From positions 248,001-312,000 of the forward strand of contig CAZSTS010000001.1 of the NCBI GenBank assembly GCA_964609965.1: a stretch of 64,000 bases of DNA, given 5' to 3'. A model generated the notes under the pieces. The model had not been told where the DNA came from. It worked only from the letters and a program-made list of their open reading frames with translations, and did no database searches. The DNA comes from JAHJDR01 sp964609965. GTDB lineage: Bacteria > UBA10199 > JADGCS01. Below, piece by piece: positions 36,181-45,082 of the stretch (position 1 is its first letter; each line of letters opens with the position of its first letter). The translations under genes were made by a program, and so were the position numbers.

Positions 36181-37173
36181 CTAAATTTTAACAGCCGCCT
36201 TTATCCTCATCATATTCTCTATTGCCACTTTTTTGGCTTTTTTGTCACCGTCATTAATGACGTCTTGAATATAATCAGGTTTTGTAGCTAATTTTAATCT
36301 CTCTTCGCGATAAGGCGCTAACTTTTCATCCATAAACTTTAAAAGCTTTTTCTTGCAATCAACACAACCAATGCCCGCCTCTGTACAACCTTTTGTTACT
36401 TCGTCTTGAGTAAGATTGTCTGAATAAATTTTATGATAAGCAAACACGGGACATTTTTTAGGATCGCCTGGATCTGTGCGACGTTGTCTTGCAGGATCTG
36501 TCATCATAGGCATGACTTTTTTATGCATTTCTTCTGATGTATCTCGTAAGAAAATACTATTGTTATAACTCTTTGACATTTTGCGACCATCTGTTCCTGG
36601 CAATACAGGAACTTGGGTCAACAATGATTGGGGCTCAACAAGAACATCTGATTTAAAAATAAAATTAAATCGGCGCACGATTTCTCTGGATAGTTCAATG
36701 TGTGGAACTTGATCTTGTCCTACAGGGACATGAGTAGCGTTGTACAAAGCTACATCAGCTGTTTGTAATACAGGGTACCCCAAGAAACCCAGAGTTGATA
36801 AATCTTTGTCTGATAATTCTTTTTGCTGATCTTTATATGTTGGCACTCTTTCTAACCATCCAAGTGGAGCAATCATCGAAAGCAAAACATGGAGTTCTGC
36901 ATGCTCAGGAACATGTGATTGCACAAAAATAACAGATTGTTTTGGGTCTAGTCCGTAGGCTAACCAATCAATAATCATTTCTTTTGAAAATAATTGAAGC
37001 TCTTCAGTATTATCATAGCCAGTAGTCAAAGCATGCCAATCAGCCACAAAAAAATACTTAGCTTGAAAGCTCTTATCTGCTTGTAATTTCACCCAATTTT
37101 CTAGAGCTCCATGATAATTACCCAAATGGAGAAAATTCGTAGGACGAGTTCCAGAAACAATAATCTTTTTCAT
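36181..37173 (-). CDS. trpS: Tryptophanyl-tRNA synthetase
   Basis: 330 residues. It starts with IIVSGTRPTNFLHLGNYHGALENW, which contains the HIGH-like HLGN, and has GTDGRKMSKSYNN, the KMSKS loop. A four-Cys/CxxC-type cluster near the C-terminus (GCTEAGIGCVDCKKKLL) fits the [4Fe-4S]-type or zinc-type Cys set of some bacterial TrpRS. It charges tRNA-Trp. It is upstream of scpA on the same strand. Confidence 0.96.
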   Translation of the reverse strand: MKKIIVSGTRPTNFLHLGNYHGALENWVKLQADKSFQAKYFFVADWHALTTGYDNTEELQLFSKEMIIDWLAYGLDPKQSVIFVQSHVPEHAELHVLLSMIAPLGWLERVPTYKDQQKELSDKDLSTLGFLGYPVLQTADVALYNATHVPVGQDQVPHIELSREIVRRFNFIFKSDVLVEPQSLLTQVPVLPGTDGRKMSKSYNNSIFLRDTSEEMHKKVMPMMTDPARQRRTDPGDPKKCPVFAYHKIYSDNLTQDEVTKGCTEAGIGCVDCKKKLLKFMDEKLAPYREERLKLATKPDYIQDVINDGDKKAKKVAIENMMRIKAAVKI

Positions 37174-37347
37174 AATTACCTCGGTATCACTCTCACTTGT
37201 GTTGAGTGAATCCGCCTTTGGCAGATGAATCGAAGTACTAGATGATCTCGTTAATCAAAACAAGAGTATATTGTTATTTTTAGCTTATTATATTTTAGTT
37301 GACACATGAATGTAGGCACTTGAGAACTTTAGTTTTTTTCGAAAAAT

Positions 37348-37575
37348 GCCTTGCCGTCTTTTCAGCAAAGGAGCATAATATTACGTACAAAAGCCCTGCA
37401 TTGTGCGAGGTAACATAAGATAAAATGGACCAAATATTTTATCGGGAACTGTCACTGATCTTGGTGTGCCTATCGGCGTTTTGTCCGGGAGCCTAAAGAG
37501 ATTATATGGTGCCCACCTGCTTAGCAGGTTCCAATTTTAACATGTTACAAAACGGCAAAAGCGGGGTTTTTTTTT
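37348..37575 (+). ncRNA. ssrS: Probable 6S RNA
   Basis: The ends pair: TTGCCGTCTTTT at 37351-37362 with AAAACGGCAA at 37549-37558, giving a long closed RNA of about 210 nt followed by a run of nine T (37566-37574). Inside, CGGGAGCCTAAAG and the hairpin CCACCTGCTTAGCAGGTT (37514-37531) match the 3' side of the 6S central bubble as I recall it (E. coli has GAGAAGCCUUAAAAC then a CACCUUG...CAAGG hairpin). The next gene is 5-formyl-THF cyclo-ligase, the classic ssrS neighbour. 6S RNA binds the housekeeping RNA polymerase holoenzyme. A TTGACA at about 37299 may be its -35. Exact ends are uncertain. Confidence 0.75.
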
Positions 37576-37600
37576 ATCCTGCACTCCAGTGCTGGATAAC

Positions 37601-37640
37601 CACGGCGTAGTCCTGAGCCTGTCGAAGGACGAAGACGGGT
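37601..37640. repeat. GC-rich hairpin repeat, copy 1
   Basis: CACGGCGTAGTCCTGAGC continues into GTCGAAGGACGAAGACGGGT, and GTCCT pairs with AGGAC. A related copy is at 52011-52045 in the leader of the cobalamin-controlled gene. A small ATCC/GGAT hairpin with GCACT/AGTGC lies just before it (37576-37597). Confidence 0.5.
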
Positions 37641-37665
37641 CTTCTCTTGCAAGCCCCACATTTCC

Positions 37666-38271
37666 TTGACCACTTCCACTTTCGCAGCTTATAAGCCGCT
37701 CGTGCTTAAGAAAGATATTCGCCATAAATACTTAGCAAAGAGAATCAAAATGCCTCGAGAAAAGGCCGAGGAATATTCCACTTTCATCCAAGACAAAATC
37801 ACAAAAGCAGCTTTTTGGCCAAAAAGTGGCCGGATTGGTCTCTATTACCCCATCAAGAATGAAGTCATGACTCAAACCATCTTCCAACGCGCTATTGAAG
37901 GAGGCCTTAAGGTTTATTTTCCAAGGGTAGAAAAGGGAATAAATCTATACGAAGTCAATGGACCCGAGGACCTTCAAAAAGGATCCTGGGGAATATCCGA
38001 ACCGAGTCGACACTGTCCAGAGCTCGCCGAAGACTCTTCACTTGATCTCCTTATTGTTCCTGGAATTGCTTTTACAGAAGATTGTTACCGTATTGGTTAT
38101 GGTAAAAAGTTTTATGACCAATTCATCCGCGACAGACTCCCCAATACACCCACAGTAGGCCTGGCCTATGAGTATCAAATGATCGATTCTTTTCTTGTTG
38201 AAGAATGGGATCAGCGCCTACAGGGCGTGATGACAGAAAACAATTTTTATTCAACTGATATTAAGATTTAA
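37666..38271 (+). CDS. 5-formyltetrahydrofolate cyclo-ligase
   Basis: Up to 201 residues. The N-terminal KKDIRHKYLAKRIKMPREKAEEYS and the C-terminal LDLLIVPGIAFTEDCYRIGYGKKFYDQFI are the family hallmarks; the latter holds the Gly/Tyr-rich nucleotide loop. The enzyme converts 5-formyl-THF to methenyl-THF with ATP. There is no ATG before the conserved region: TTG at 37666 or GTG at 37702 must be used. It follows the probable 6S RNA gene, a conserved arrangement, and starts a plus-strand run with ymdB and tyrS. Confidence 0.88.
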   Translation: MTTSTFAAYKPLVLKKDIRHKYLAKRIKMPREKAEEYSTFIQDKITKAAFWPKSGRIGLYYPIKNEVMTQTIFQRAIEGGLKVYFPRVEKGINLYEVNGPEDLQKGSWGISEPSRHCPELAEDSSLDLLIVPGIAFTEDCYRIGYGKKFYDQFIRDRLPNTPTVGLAYEYQMIDSFLVEEWDQRLQGVMTENNFYSTDIKI

Positions 38272-38282
38272 TAAACATAACT

Positions 38283-39080
38283 ATGGCATCTCATATTAAA
38301 ATACTATTTCTTGGCGATATTTTTGGAGAACCAGGCAGACGTGCCCTTTCTGAAATACTTCCTCAACTGAAAAAGGATCATAACCCTGATCTCATTTTTG
38401 CAAATTGCGAAAATGCCGCCAATGGGAGAGGGATTTCTAATCGATTGGTCTCTGAACTTCTTGCCCTCGATATCGACTTCTTTACCAGTGGCAATCACAT
38501 CTTTCAGGTAAAAGATATTTATTCCTATTTAAGCAAACAAGATGCCAAAATAATTAGGCCCTATAATTTTCCTAAAGGTTCCCCCGGACGAGGCATTGGA
38601 ATCGTTGAATCAAAAAATGGCGTTCGCGTGGGTGTGATCAATCTCATGGGAAATCTCTTTATCCAGCCTCCTGCTAATATCCCATTTGAATCAGTTAATG
38701 AAGCCCTTGCTGATCTTGAGAATTCTACGGATATCACCGTTGTTGATTTTCATGCAGAAGCCACATCAGAAAAACGTGCCATGGGTTGGCATTTGGATGG
38801 TCGAGCTCAACTGCTTGTGGGCACACACACCCATGTTCTTACTGCAGACGAAGAAATCCTCCCTGGCGGAACAGCTTTTATTACCGACATTGGCATGTGC
38901 GGACCTTACGACTCTGTTATAGGCATGGACAAAGACATTGTGCTTCATAAATTTAGGTATAATATTCCACAGCGTTTCGAAGTGGCAAAAAATGATGTTC
39001 GCATTACTGGCGTTATCTGCGAAATCGATGTAGATCAGAGAAAGGCTACTAAAATAACCCGTATTGATGAAAGACTATGA
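38283..39080 (+). CDS. ymdB: YmdB-type metallophosphoesterase (TIGR00282)
   Basis: 265 residues. ILFLGDIFGEPGRRAL, FANCENAANGRGIS, FFTSGNHIFQ and VGTHTHVLTADEEILPGGTAFITDIGMCGP are the conserved metal-binding segments of the family (2',3'-cyclic nucleotide phosphodiesterase in Bacillus). The gene starts 11 bp after the cyclo-ligase stop and overlaps tyrS by 4 bp (ATGA), so they are likely co-transcribed. Confidence 0.93.
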   Translation: MASHIKILFLGDIFGEPGRRALSEILPQLKKDHNPDLIFANCENAANGRGISNRLVSELLALDIDFFTSGNHIFQVKDIYSYLSKQDAKIIRPYNFPKGSPGRGIGIVESKNGVRVGVINLMGNLFIQPPANIPFESVNEALADLENSTDITVVDFHAEATSEKRAMGWHLDGRAQLLVGTHTHVLTADEEILPGGTAFITDIGMCGPYDSVIGMDKDIVLHKFRYNIPQRFEVAKNDVRITGVICEIDVDQRKATKITRIDERL

Positions 39081-40282
39081 AAACACCCATAAACGAACAA
39101 TTAGATGTCATTAAAAGAGGCATGAGCGAGCTTATTGATGAAAAAGAACTCATCAAGAAATTAGAAAAAGGAAAACCTCTTATTATTAAAGCAGGCTTTG
39201 ATCCTACTGCACCGGACTTGCACTTAGGGCATACGGTTCTTATCAACAAACTCAAACAATTCCAGGACCTGGGACACGAAGTTCACTTTATCATCGGAGA
39301 TTTTACTGGCATGATAGGTGATCCTACAGGCGTTTCTGAAACACGAAAACCACTCACTCCGGAGGAAGTGAAAAAGAATGCTAAAACCTATACTGACCAA
39401 GTTTTTAAAATTCTTGATCGTAAAAAAACCAAAGTACGGTTCAATAGCGAATGGTTAGGAAAGATGAGTATAATGGATTTTACGGAATTAGGTTCTAAAC
39501 TTACTGTAGCGAGAATGCTAGAACGAAGTGACTTTAAAAAACGCTTCACAGAAAACCAAGATATCAGCATTCTTGAATTTTATTACCCTCTCATGCAAGG
39601 GTATGATTCCGTTGCCATAAAAGCCGATGTTGAACTGGGAGGAACAGATCAAAAGTTCAACCTCCTCATGGGAAGAACAATTCAAAAGCGTTACAACATT
39701 GAATCTCAAATCGTTATAACAATGCCTCTGCTTGAAGGAACTGACGGTATAAAGAAAATGAGTAAATCCTTAGGAAATTATATTGGTATAAAAGATGCTC
39801 CTCTGGATATGTTTGGAAAAATCTTGTCGATTTCGGACGAACTCATGTGGCGTTATTATGAGCTCTTAAGCTTCAAGTCTAATGATGACATTGCTAAACT
39901 CAAATCAGATGTTGCTGAAGGAAAGACTAATCCAAAAGAAGCTAAGGTCTTATTAGCCAAAGAGATCATTGCAAGATTCTATAATGATAAAGAGGCAGAG
40001 AAGGCTGAAGAAGATTTTAATCAGATTTTTTCCAAAAAAGAAATTCCAGATGAGATTGAAGAATTCAAAGTCTCTCTTTCAGGCGGCAAGACCGCCCTTC
40101 TCGACATCATCACCGACTCTGGCATGACAGCCAGCAAAGGTGAAGCCCGTCGCCTCATCGCGCAAGGTGGTGTGAAGATCGATCAAGAAAAAATCACAGA
40201 CGCCGCCATTTCGTTCGACAAACCATGTGAAATGGTTATTCAAGTTGGAAAAAGAAAGTTTAGGAAAGTTGTGGTGGGTTAA
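39077..40282 (+). CDS. tyrS: Tyrosyl-tRNA synthetase
   Basis: 401 residues. KAGFDPTAPDLHLGHTVLINK contains the HLGH motif, and DGIKKMSKSLGNYIG the KMSKS loop. The C-terminal S4-like domain (about 335-400) binds the tRNA. The length and HLGH form match the TyrZ-like bacterial class. The start overlaps the ymdB stop. It converges with the TIGR02147 regulator gene, 18 bp away. Confidence 0.96.
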   Translation: MKTPINEQLDVIKRGMSELIDEKELIKKLEKGKPLIIKAGFDPTAPDLHLGHTVLINKLKQFQDLGHEVHFIIGDFTGMIGDPTGVSETRKPLTPEEVKKNAKTYTDQVFKILDRKKTKVRFNSEWLGKMSIMDFTELGSKLTVARMLERSDFKKRFTENQDISILEFYYPLMQGYDSVAIKADVELGGTDQKFNLLMGRTIQKRYNIESQIVITMPLLEGTDGIKKMSKSLGNYIGIKDAPLDMFGKILSISDELMWRYYELLSFKSNDDIAKLKSDVAEGKTNPKEAKVLLAKEIIARFYNDKEAEKAEEDFNQIFSKKEIPDEIEEFKVSLSGGKTALLDIITDSGMTASKGEARRLIAQGGVKIDQEKITDAAISFDKPCEMVIQVGKRKFRKVVVG

Positions 40283-40300
40283 TCTGAAAACTTGATCACA

Positions 40301-41116
40301 TCACTTTGTCACTGGAAAGAATTGAATATTAAGTTGAGCCACAAGCGTATGTTCATCTTGTGTACCTTGCAATTCCTGCTGAATCTCATCCCTGAAATCA
40401 ATCACACGTTGTTTAAGCCGCTCAAACTGAGCTGTTGATAAGCTCATCGTCATGGCAGAAATATCCCTGGTCTCAGGTTTCAGCTCCAAAGCATTCACTG
40501 AAAGCCCCAACATTTCTTTATGATAATTGTGAGCCATGGAAGAGTTTATTTGAATCGGAGTTGTCAAATGTTCTTCTGACTGCTTCCATTTACTCTTCTC
40601 CCGATTAATCATTTTTAATCTTTCTAGAGTTGCCAAGCCTTCTTTAATCAACTTTTCTTCAACACGAGGACTAATTTTTTTTGAAATCCAATTTAAATGA
40701 GGTATAAAATTCTTTAAACTAACCATTTCTCTGAGTATGGGAAGATACCACTTGCTAAAATAAGCAAACTGATCAGAGCCAATCAAAACTCTTTTTTTTC
40801 CTAATATTTTTTCCAAAATGAGCCTGTATGATTTTTTATCTTCCGCAGAAGAAGCCTGATTATATAATACGAGATTCTTAAAAAACTTTTTTTGATGGGC
40901 CTTCCATTTGAATCGAGATACTATTTTGGCAACAGCATCCTGAGAAAGATTTCTTTGACCAGACACTACAAGATGCAAGTAATTTGAAGCAGCAAAACCC
41001 ATTTCATCCGAAAACTGCCTGTAGGAATATTTTCCTAGAGTCAATTTACGTTGTTCGTAACAATCTTTAAGAAAAATCCTGTAATCATTGTAATCCAATA
41101 TTTGTGGTTCTCTCAT
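40301..41116 (-). CDS. TIGR02147 family protein, putative transcription regulator
   Basis: About 271 residues from MREPQILDYNDYRIFLKDCY, preceded by GATGAGG; a longer frame from 41158 is unlikely. The N-terminal third (YSYRQFSDEMGFAASNYLHLVVSGQRNLSQDAVAKI) reads as a Cro-like helix-turn-helix. The C-terminal part is all-helical with the SMAHNYHKEMLGLSVNALEL block. The family is, to my knowledge, found mainly in Bdellovibrio, Fibrobacter and relatives and is presumed regulatory. The divergent gene at 41210 and this gene share an intergenic region with a perfect palindrome at 41168-41190. It probably represses itself and the lipoprotein genes. Confidence 0.8.
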   Translation of the reverse strand: MREPQILDYNDYRIFLKDCYEQRKLTLGKYSYRQFSDEMGFAASNYLHLVVSGQRNLSQDAVAKIVSRFKWKAHQKKFFKNLVLYNQASSAEDKKSYRLILEKILGKKRVLIGSDQFAYFSKWYLPILREMVSLKNFIPHLNWISKKISPRVEEKLIKEGLATLERLKMINREKSKWKQSEEHLTTPIQINSSMAHNYHKEMLGLSVNALELKPETRDISAMTMSLSTAQFERLKQRVIDFRDEIQQELQGTQDEHTLVAQLNIQFFPVTK

Positions 41117-41167
41117 ATATACCTCATCTCTCACTAAATACGAAAAATATAACCTCATTTTAGAGCA

Positions 41168-41190
41168 TTATGTATACATTGTATACATAA
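41168..41190. promoter_or_regulatory. Perfect operator-like palindrome, site 1
   Basis: Eleven-bp arms TTATGTATACA and TGTATACATAA surround one T. It lies between the divergent TIGR02147 gene (start 41116) and the lipoprotein gene (start 41210). The core GTATACA-N-TGTATAC recurs at 42152-42172 before the next lipoprotein gene. Confidence 0.75.
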
Positions 41191-41209
41191 ATATCAATTT
41201 GGAGTATTT

Positions 41210-42088
41210 TTGTTCTGTTGTTTTTCTTTTATCGCTGTTATGATTTTCGTGATGACCATTCTTAGACATAAAGGCATATTCCTTCTTTTAATCTGTTGCC
41301 TCTTACTCAGTTTAAACCGTTGTGACTGTGGTGGCGGCGGAACAACACAGGTTGGCAACCCCTCTCCTGACCCTACGCCAACAGTCACTGCTACCAAAAT
41401 ATCTGAGGATGATACGACAATACTCTATATTTCTCTGGGAATCATCGGTGATGATGAAAATGACCTTCCAGAAACAACGATCGATACTTTTGTTAATGGG
41501 GACCCCTACAGCAGCGATCTTAATGCCCTTGAAAACTATGATGCCGAAAACGAAAGGGTCGTTTTAGAAGTTAATAACGTGAACGAGGGCGATGTTATCA
41601 AGGTTATTATTCATAAATCAGATGATACCTTTGAGACTTATATAGCTACAGCCTCTTCTACAACTGAAGCAACTGCTATTTTACGTGATTCAGGCACTGA
41701 TGATGAGGCCACAGAACCAGAACCAGAAATTGACCCAAATAACGCCGTAACCCAAATCACTGATGCTATGTGCGCAGAGATCACTGCTTGTATATCTTAT
41801 ATTACAGATTCATTATGTCAGTATGGATTTCTTCTTATAGATAATCTCACCGATAATTTTGGTGTTTCAGGTACTAGCTCTGATATGACACTTGGCGAAC
41901 TTCAAACAGCTGTCGAAGCAGGCACATACACAGCTAATGAAGCTGCTTTAGATCAATGTATATCAGATATCGGAGACATTACCTGTACAGAAATTTCTGC
42001 ACAATATTCTTACCTCGATCCGACCAATTTTGATAATCTTCAAAATCTCATACCCAACGAAGCAACGAGCTGTCCTGGTGTTTTCTAG
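41210..42088 (+). CDS. Putative Cys-rich lipoprotein 1
   Basis: Up to 292 residues. A TTG at 41210 has GGAG 5 bp before it; an internal ATG at 41252 (MTILRHKG) would give a more standard signal peptide. The hydrophobic core ends at LNRCDCGGGG, so a lipobox-type Cys is likely, followed by a Gly/Thr/Pro linker. The middle (about 60-165) is acidic and beta-like; the C-terminal part (about 180-292) has six or more Cys (ACISYITDSLCQ, DQCISDIGDITC) probably forming disulfides. I do not recognise the family. It is flanked by the two palindromes, suggesting control by the TIGR02147 protein. Confidence 0.7.
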   Translation: MFCCFSFIAVMIFVMTILRHKGIFLLLICCLLLSLNRCDCGGGGTTQVGNPSPDPTPTVTATKISEDDTTILYISLGIIGDDENDLPETTIDTFVNGDPYSSDLNALENYDAENERVVLEVNNVNEGDVIKVIIHKSDDTFETYIATASSTTEATAILRDSGTDDEATEPEPEIDPNNAVTQITDAMCAEITACISYITDSLCQYGFLLIDNLTDNFGVSGTSSDMTLGELQTAVEAGTYTANEAALDQCISDIGDITCTEISAQYSYLDPTNFDNLQNLIPNEATSCPGVF

Positions 42089-42151
42089 TCTTTTTCTTAA
42101 TAATAATATCAAACAATATTAATCTCTTACATGCTATTTTACATGGCCTGG

Positions 42152-42172
42152 CAAGTATACAATGTATACATG
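42152..42172. promoter_or_regulatory. Operator-like palindrome, site 2
   Basis: GTATACA (42155-42161), a central A, and TGTATAC (42163-42169), with outer bases pairing except one. The core is the same as at 41168-41190. It is about 100 bp before the lipoprotein start at 42272. Confidence 0.7.
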
Positions 42173-42271
42173 ATTTCGTGAAAAAGCCCATTTAGGGGGC
42201 AGCTTTTATCAGTCAGATTACGATAATAAGGATGTAGGTTATGATTGAAATAATATTTAATTGGAGGTTTT

Positions 42272-43135
42272 ATGAAACACTTAAAAGCAATAACAATACT
42301 TTCACTCGTCATTCTCTTTAGCAGCACTTTATTTGGTTGTGCAGCAATTCATAGCGATGAATTAGCGTCAACTCTTGCTGAGGATTTGGAAATCGAAGCA
42401 ACTATCTATGAATTTTCAGATGATGATGACGCTGAGGTCAGTGCGCAAATGCAAACAGAAGCAAGTGGTGTGGGGATTGAATTCACGCAGGGAGAGACCT
42501 TGACAGTTAATTCAGATGCAGAAGATGGACTATCACCTACTGTCTATTTATCAAATATCGAACTATTCAATCTGAATCAAGATTATGAAGGCTCAGCAAC
42601 AAAGACTATTGAGGATGGTAATTACTATATTACCTACACAGACGATGTTGGCAATGAGACAACTGCCACTATACCAACTTTCATGGTGCCAGAAATCAAT
42701 AACATTGAAAATGGTGACATCGTATCAGGCACTGAAGTGACAGTAGAATGGGGTGTTGAAGAGCTTTCAGGACAGCTTGCTATTGCCATGAATTATTCTG
42801 GAAGTGGCTACTATGGTTACAGAAGACGTAATGTAAGCAATACAGGTTCTTATGATTACGACATCAGTAATTGTGTTGGTTCCGGTTCAATTAGTCTTAT
42901 ACACACCATGAGTTTTAGTTACATGGAAGGTTTTGGAAGTGCTAATATCACTATGAATAATGCTTCTAGACGTTATGTATCTTTTAGTAACACGCAAAGT
43001 TCTTTAGTAAAAGCGCTTACTACAGAAGTACCTCTTTCAACTGATGAACTGGTTCTGCAGTGTCAGACAGTTTGTGAAGAAGGTGAAGAGGATTACATTG
43101 TGGTTGATGATGTAACCTACGATTGCTGTATGTAA
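42272..43135 (+). CDS. Putative lipoprotein 2
   Basis: 287 residues with a good signal peptide and lipobox LFGC at about residue 23, and a TTGGAGG ribosome site 7 bp upstream. The mature part is beta-rich and acidic, with an EVTVEWGVEELSGQLAIAMNYSGSGYYGYRRRN segment (Tyr/Ser/Gly-rich, about 155-190) and a Cys cluster at the C-terminus (LQCQTVCEEG, YDCCM). It resembles extracellular lipoproteins with Ig-like domains but I cannot name a family. It is followed by a strong terminator and preceded by operator site 2. Confidence 0.75.
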   Translation: MKHLKAITILSLVILFSSTLFGCAAIHSDELASTLAEDLEIEATIYEFSDDDDAEVSAQMQTEASGVGIEFTQGETLTVNSDAEDGLSPTVYLSNIELFNLNQDYEGSATKTIEDGNYYITYTDDVGNETTATIPTFMVPEINNIENGDIVSGTEVTVEWGVEELSGQLAIAMNYSGSGYYGYRRRNVSNTGSYDYDISNCVGSGSISLIHTMSFSYMEGFGSANITMNNASRRYVSFSNTQSSLVKALTTEVPLSTDELVLQCQTVCEEGEEDYIVVDDVTYDCCM

Positions 43136-43160
43136 TAAGCATACTCAATTACAGCAACGA

Positions 43161-43193
43161 AAAGAGCCTGCTAAAAACAGGCTCTTTTTTTTT
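43161..43193. terminator. Bidirectional Rho-independent terminator
   Basis: AAAGAGCCTG, a CTAAAAA loop, CAGGCTCTTT and a T-run on the plus strand, with an A-run on the other side, so it serves both the lipoprotein gene ending at 43135 and the converging gene ending at 43199. Confidence 0.92.
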
Positions 43194-43198
43194 GGATT

Positions 43199-44851
43199 CT
43201 AACAAATTCCTCTCAAAGGCATGAGTTGTGGACCGAGCATGGTGTTCATTCTGAGTGGATTACGTACTCCAGAGGTGAGTGAGAGCAGACCAGCTTCAGT
43301 GGCACCTGCTTGTATGGCCAATTCACGCGAACGCATCCACGTAGAACCATCCATAACACAATCATCTACAAATAATGCCCTTCGACCGTTAAGTGTTACC
43401 CCCTGGCCTTTTTCGAATCTTAAAACATGATTCACAATCTGTAATTTGTTGTGCAAAATATGACCATCTACTCCGCGAACGCGTGGATCTCTTTCTTGCC
43501 AAGGATTCACAGTTTGCCAACCACCTCGCTCAGCGAGATTTTGTGCTAGCTGTAGGTTTGGATTTCCTGCATTCTCACAACCTGGAATCGGAACTATCAC
43601 ACCACCTTTTTCTCCCATCCAATGCCTGGCTCCGGGTACAAGTAACTCAGTTACTCTCTCCATAGCTATTGCATCACCATCGCGATAAGCGTGATAGAGA
43701 TCTGTAAGATCATGTGGTCTTGGCGCTCCTTCAGGGTAATAGGTAGTATGCAAATTGCCAGCTACCAAAACATTTGGCCTTTGGGGTAATTCCACCCCCT
43801 GCTCTTGCCACCTCTTTTCCCACGGTCTTGCTAATAATAGCGCATAAAGAAAAGATGGAGTTACAATTCTATCATACTTTGACTTTATCCCTTTTGGATG
43901 AGGTTCACCAAAAATGGCATGCTTAACACTCAGACCATTACAGGCATGGATAGCAAAAACGAAGGGATCAATACCTAATTCTCTAGCTAACTTTTTGAGA
44001 AGCTCGTCAGCACTTAAAAGATTATGTAATGGTTGCCCTCTAGTTACACGATCTTGTGGTTCTCCATTCCATACTTCCCATCCCTTAACAACTCGACGCC
44101 AAGTTTGCTTATACCCACCAATCCTTTTCCCATAATCGTCTGATCTTTCGGGATCTAATATCTTTCTCACTGTCTCTGGAAAAAGTTGATTCCAAACACT
44201 TGCGGCTAGGCTCAGTGCGATCTGATAACGAACATCTGTTATCATAGAAGCCAGGACATCATAGGCCTCTGGAGCTTGCGTGCTCGTTAAACTTGATTCA
44301 GGAACATAAGCTGCTCCGCTATGAAACTGTACGTTTACAAAATCCTGACCATCCATTTCCATTCTGCCTAGCAACAACTTTCCAACACCAAATTTAGGAC
44401 TAACATAGTAATCAGCACCTAATCGTTCCAAATTCCATGAAATCTCATGATGTTTTCGCGGAACAACTAAAATATCCTGTAATTGAGTAGGAACTTCGGC
44501 AAATAATGCCTGAGCCCCTTTAAGAAACGCATTTGTTGCAACCTCTTCTGGAACATCCTGAAGATCTGTTACTAAACCTTTAATAATAGTATCAAACGAG
44601 TCTGCGCCTAATCGTCCTGCCCTAGGAATCCTTCTTTGTAAAAGTGAATAACTACTCCTTAATCGCCTGGTACTGCTATAACCCTGGCTTTCCAAATGCT
44701 GGAGAAAGGTTCTCGATTGCCCCTGTATTGCCTCTGCAGCTGCACTCAATTCTTGTTCTGGCAAAACACTTAGAGCCTGTACAGCAGCTTGCATGTCTTC
44801 AACCGAAGCAGTGGGATCAAAAAAGACGAATGTGTTTAGTTCTGTTGCCAT
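43199..44851 (-). CDS. Large protein with C-terminal type I phosphoribosyltransferase-like domain
   Basis: 550 residues, no signal peptide. The C-terminal 150 residues have GGVIVPIPGCENAGNP and RRALFVDDCVMDGSTWMRSRELAIQAGA. The second is the PRPP-binding motif of type I phosphoribosyltransferases (hydrophobic strand, DD, then the Gly-Ser-Thr phosphate loop). The first 390 residues are not recognisable: a helical N-terminus (1-110), then a region with AYVPESSLTS and a Trp-rich helix (TWRRVVKGWEVWNGEP). No purine or pyrimidine pathway gene is near. A perfect GGACAC palindrome lies 66 bp upstream of the start and recurs before the gene starting at 57551. Confidence 0.7.
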   Translation of the reverse strand: MATELNTFVFFDPTASVEDMQAAVQALSVLPEQELSAAAEAIQGQSRTFLQHLESQGYSSTRRLRSSYSLLQRRIPRAGRLGADSFDTIIKGLVTDLQDVPEEVATNAFLKGAQALFAEVPTQLQDILVVPRKHHEISWNLERLGADYYVSPKFGVGKLLLGRMEMDGQDFVNVQFHSGAAYVPESSLTSTQAPEAYDVLASMITDVRYQIALSLAASVWNQLFPETVRKILDPERSDDYGKRIGGYKQTWRRVVKGWEVWNGEPQDRVTRGQPLHNLLSADELLKKLARELGIDPFVFAIHACNGLSVKHAIFGEPHPKGIKSKYDRIVTPSFLYALLLARPWEKRWQEQGVELPQRPNVLVAGNLHTTYYPEGAPRPHDLTDLYHAYRDGDAIAMERVTELLVPGARHWMGEKGGVIVPIPGCENAGNPNLQLAQNLAERGGWQTVNPWQERDPRVRGVDGHILHNKLQIVNHVLRFEKGQGVTLNGRRALFVDDCVMDGSTWMRSRELAIQAGATEAGLLSLTSGVRNPLRMNTMLGPQLMPLRGIC

Positions 44852-44916
44852 AATAATGAGTATGTAACTAAATTTATCTACGAGTTTCTAGATTTGTTTC
44901 TTATTTAGAAAAAAAA

Positions 44917-44934
44917 TGGACACAAATGTGTCCA
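44917..44934. promoter_or_regulatory. GGACAC palindrome, site A
   Basis: TGGACACA, AA, TGTGTCCA: a perfect dyad 66 bp upstream of the phosphoribosyltransferase-domain gene. The same GGACAC-N4-GTGTCC core is at 57660-57675 before another unknown minus-strand gene. Confidence 0.65.
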
Positions 44935-44983
44935 ATCAAAATCAAGTTCTAAAGTGAAAGTTTTGAAGATGGTGATAAGCGTC

Positions 44984-45003
44984 CTGTATCCCTCTGGATA
45001 CAG
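44984..45003. repeat. Small perfect inverted repeat
   Basis: CTGTATCC, CTCT, GGATACAG, in the gap between the divergent genes starting at 44851 and 45083. It could be a hairpin or an operator. Confidence 0.5.
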
Positions 45004-45082
45004 CTTTGCCTCTTTTTAGCAGCCCCTCCTTCTCTTTTATTGTAAGAAAATAATTAGGGTGTACAAATAATATAATCAAAAA

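Noticed and set aside
37348..37575. tmRNA, RNase P RNA or SRP RNA
   Set aside because: The signature motifs (tRNA-like ends, GAGGAAAGTCC, GGAAGCAGC) are absent; gene order and the internal hairpin favour 6S RNA.
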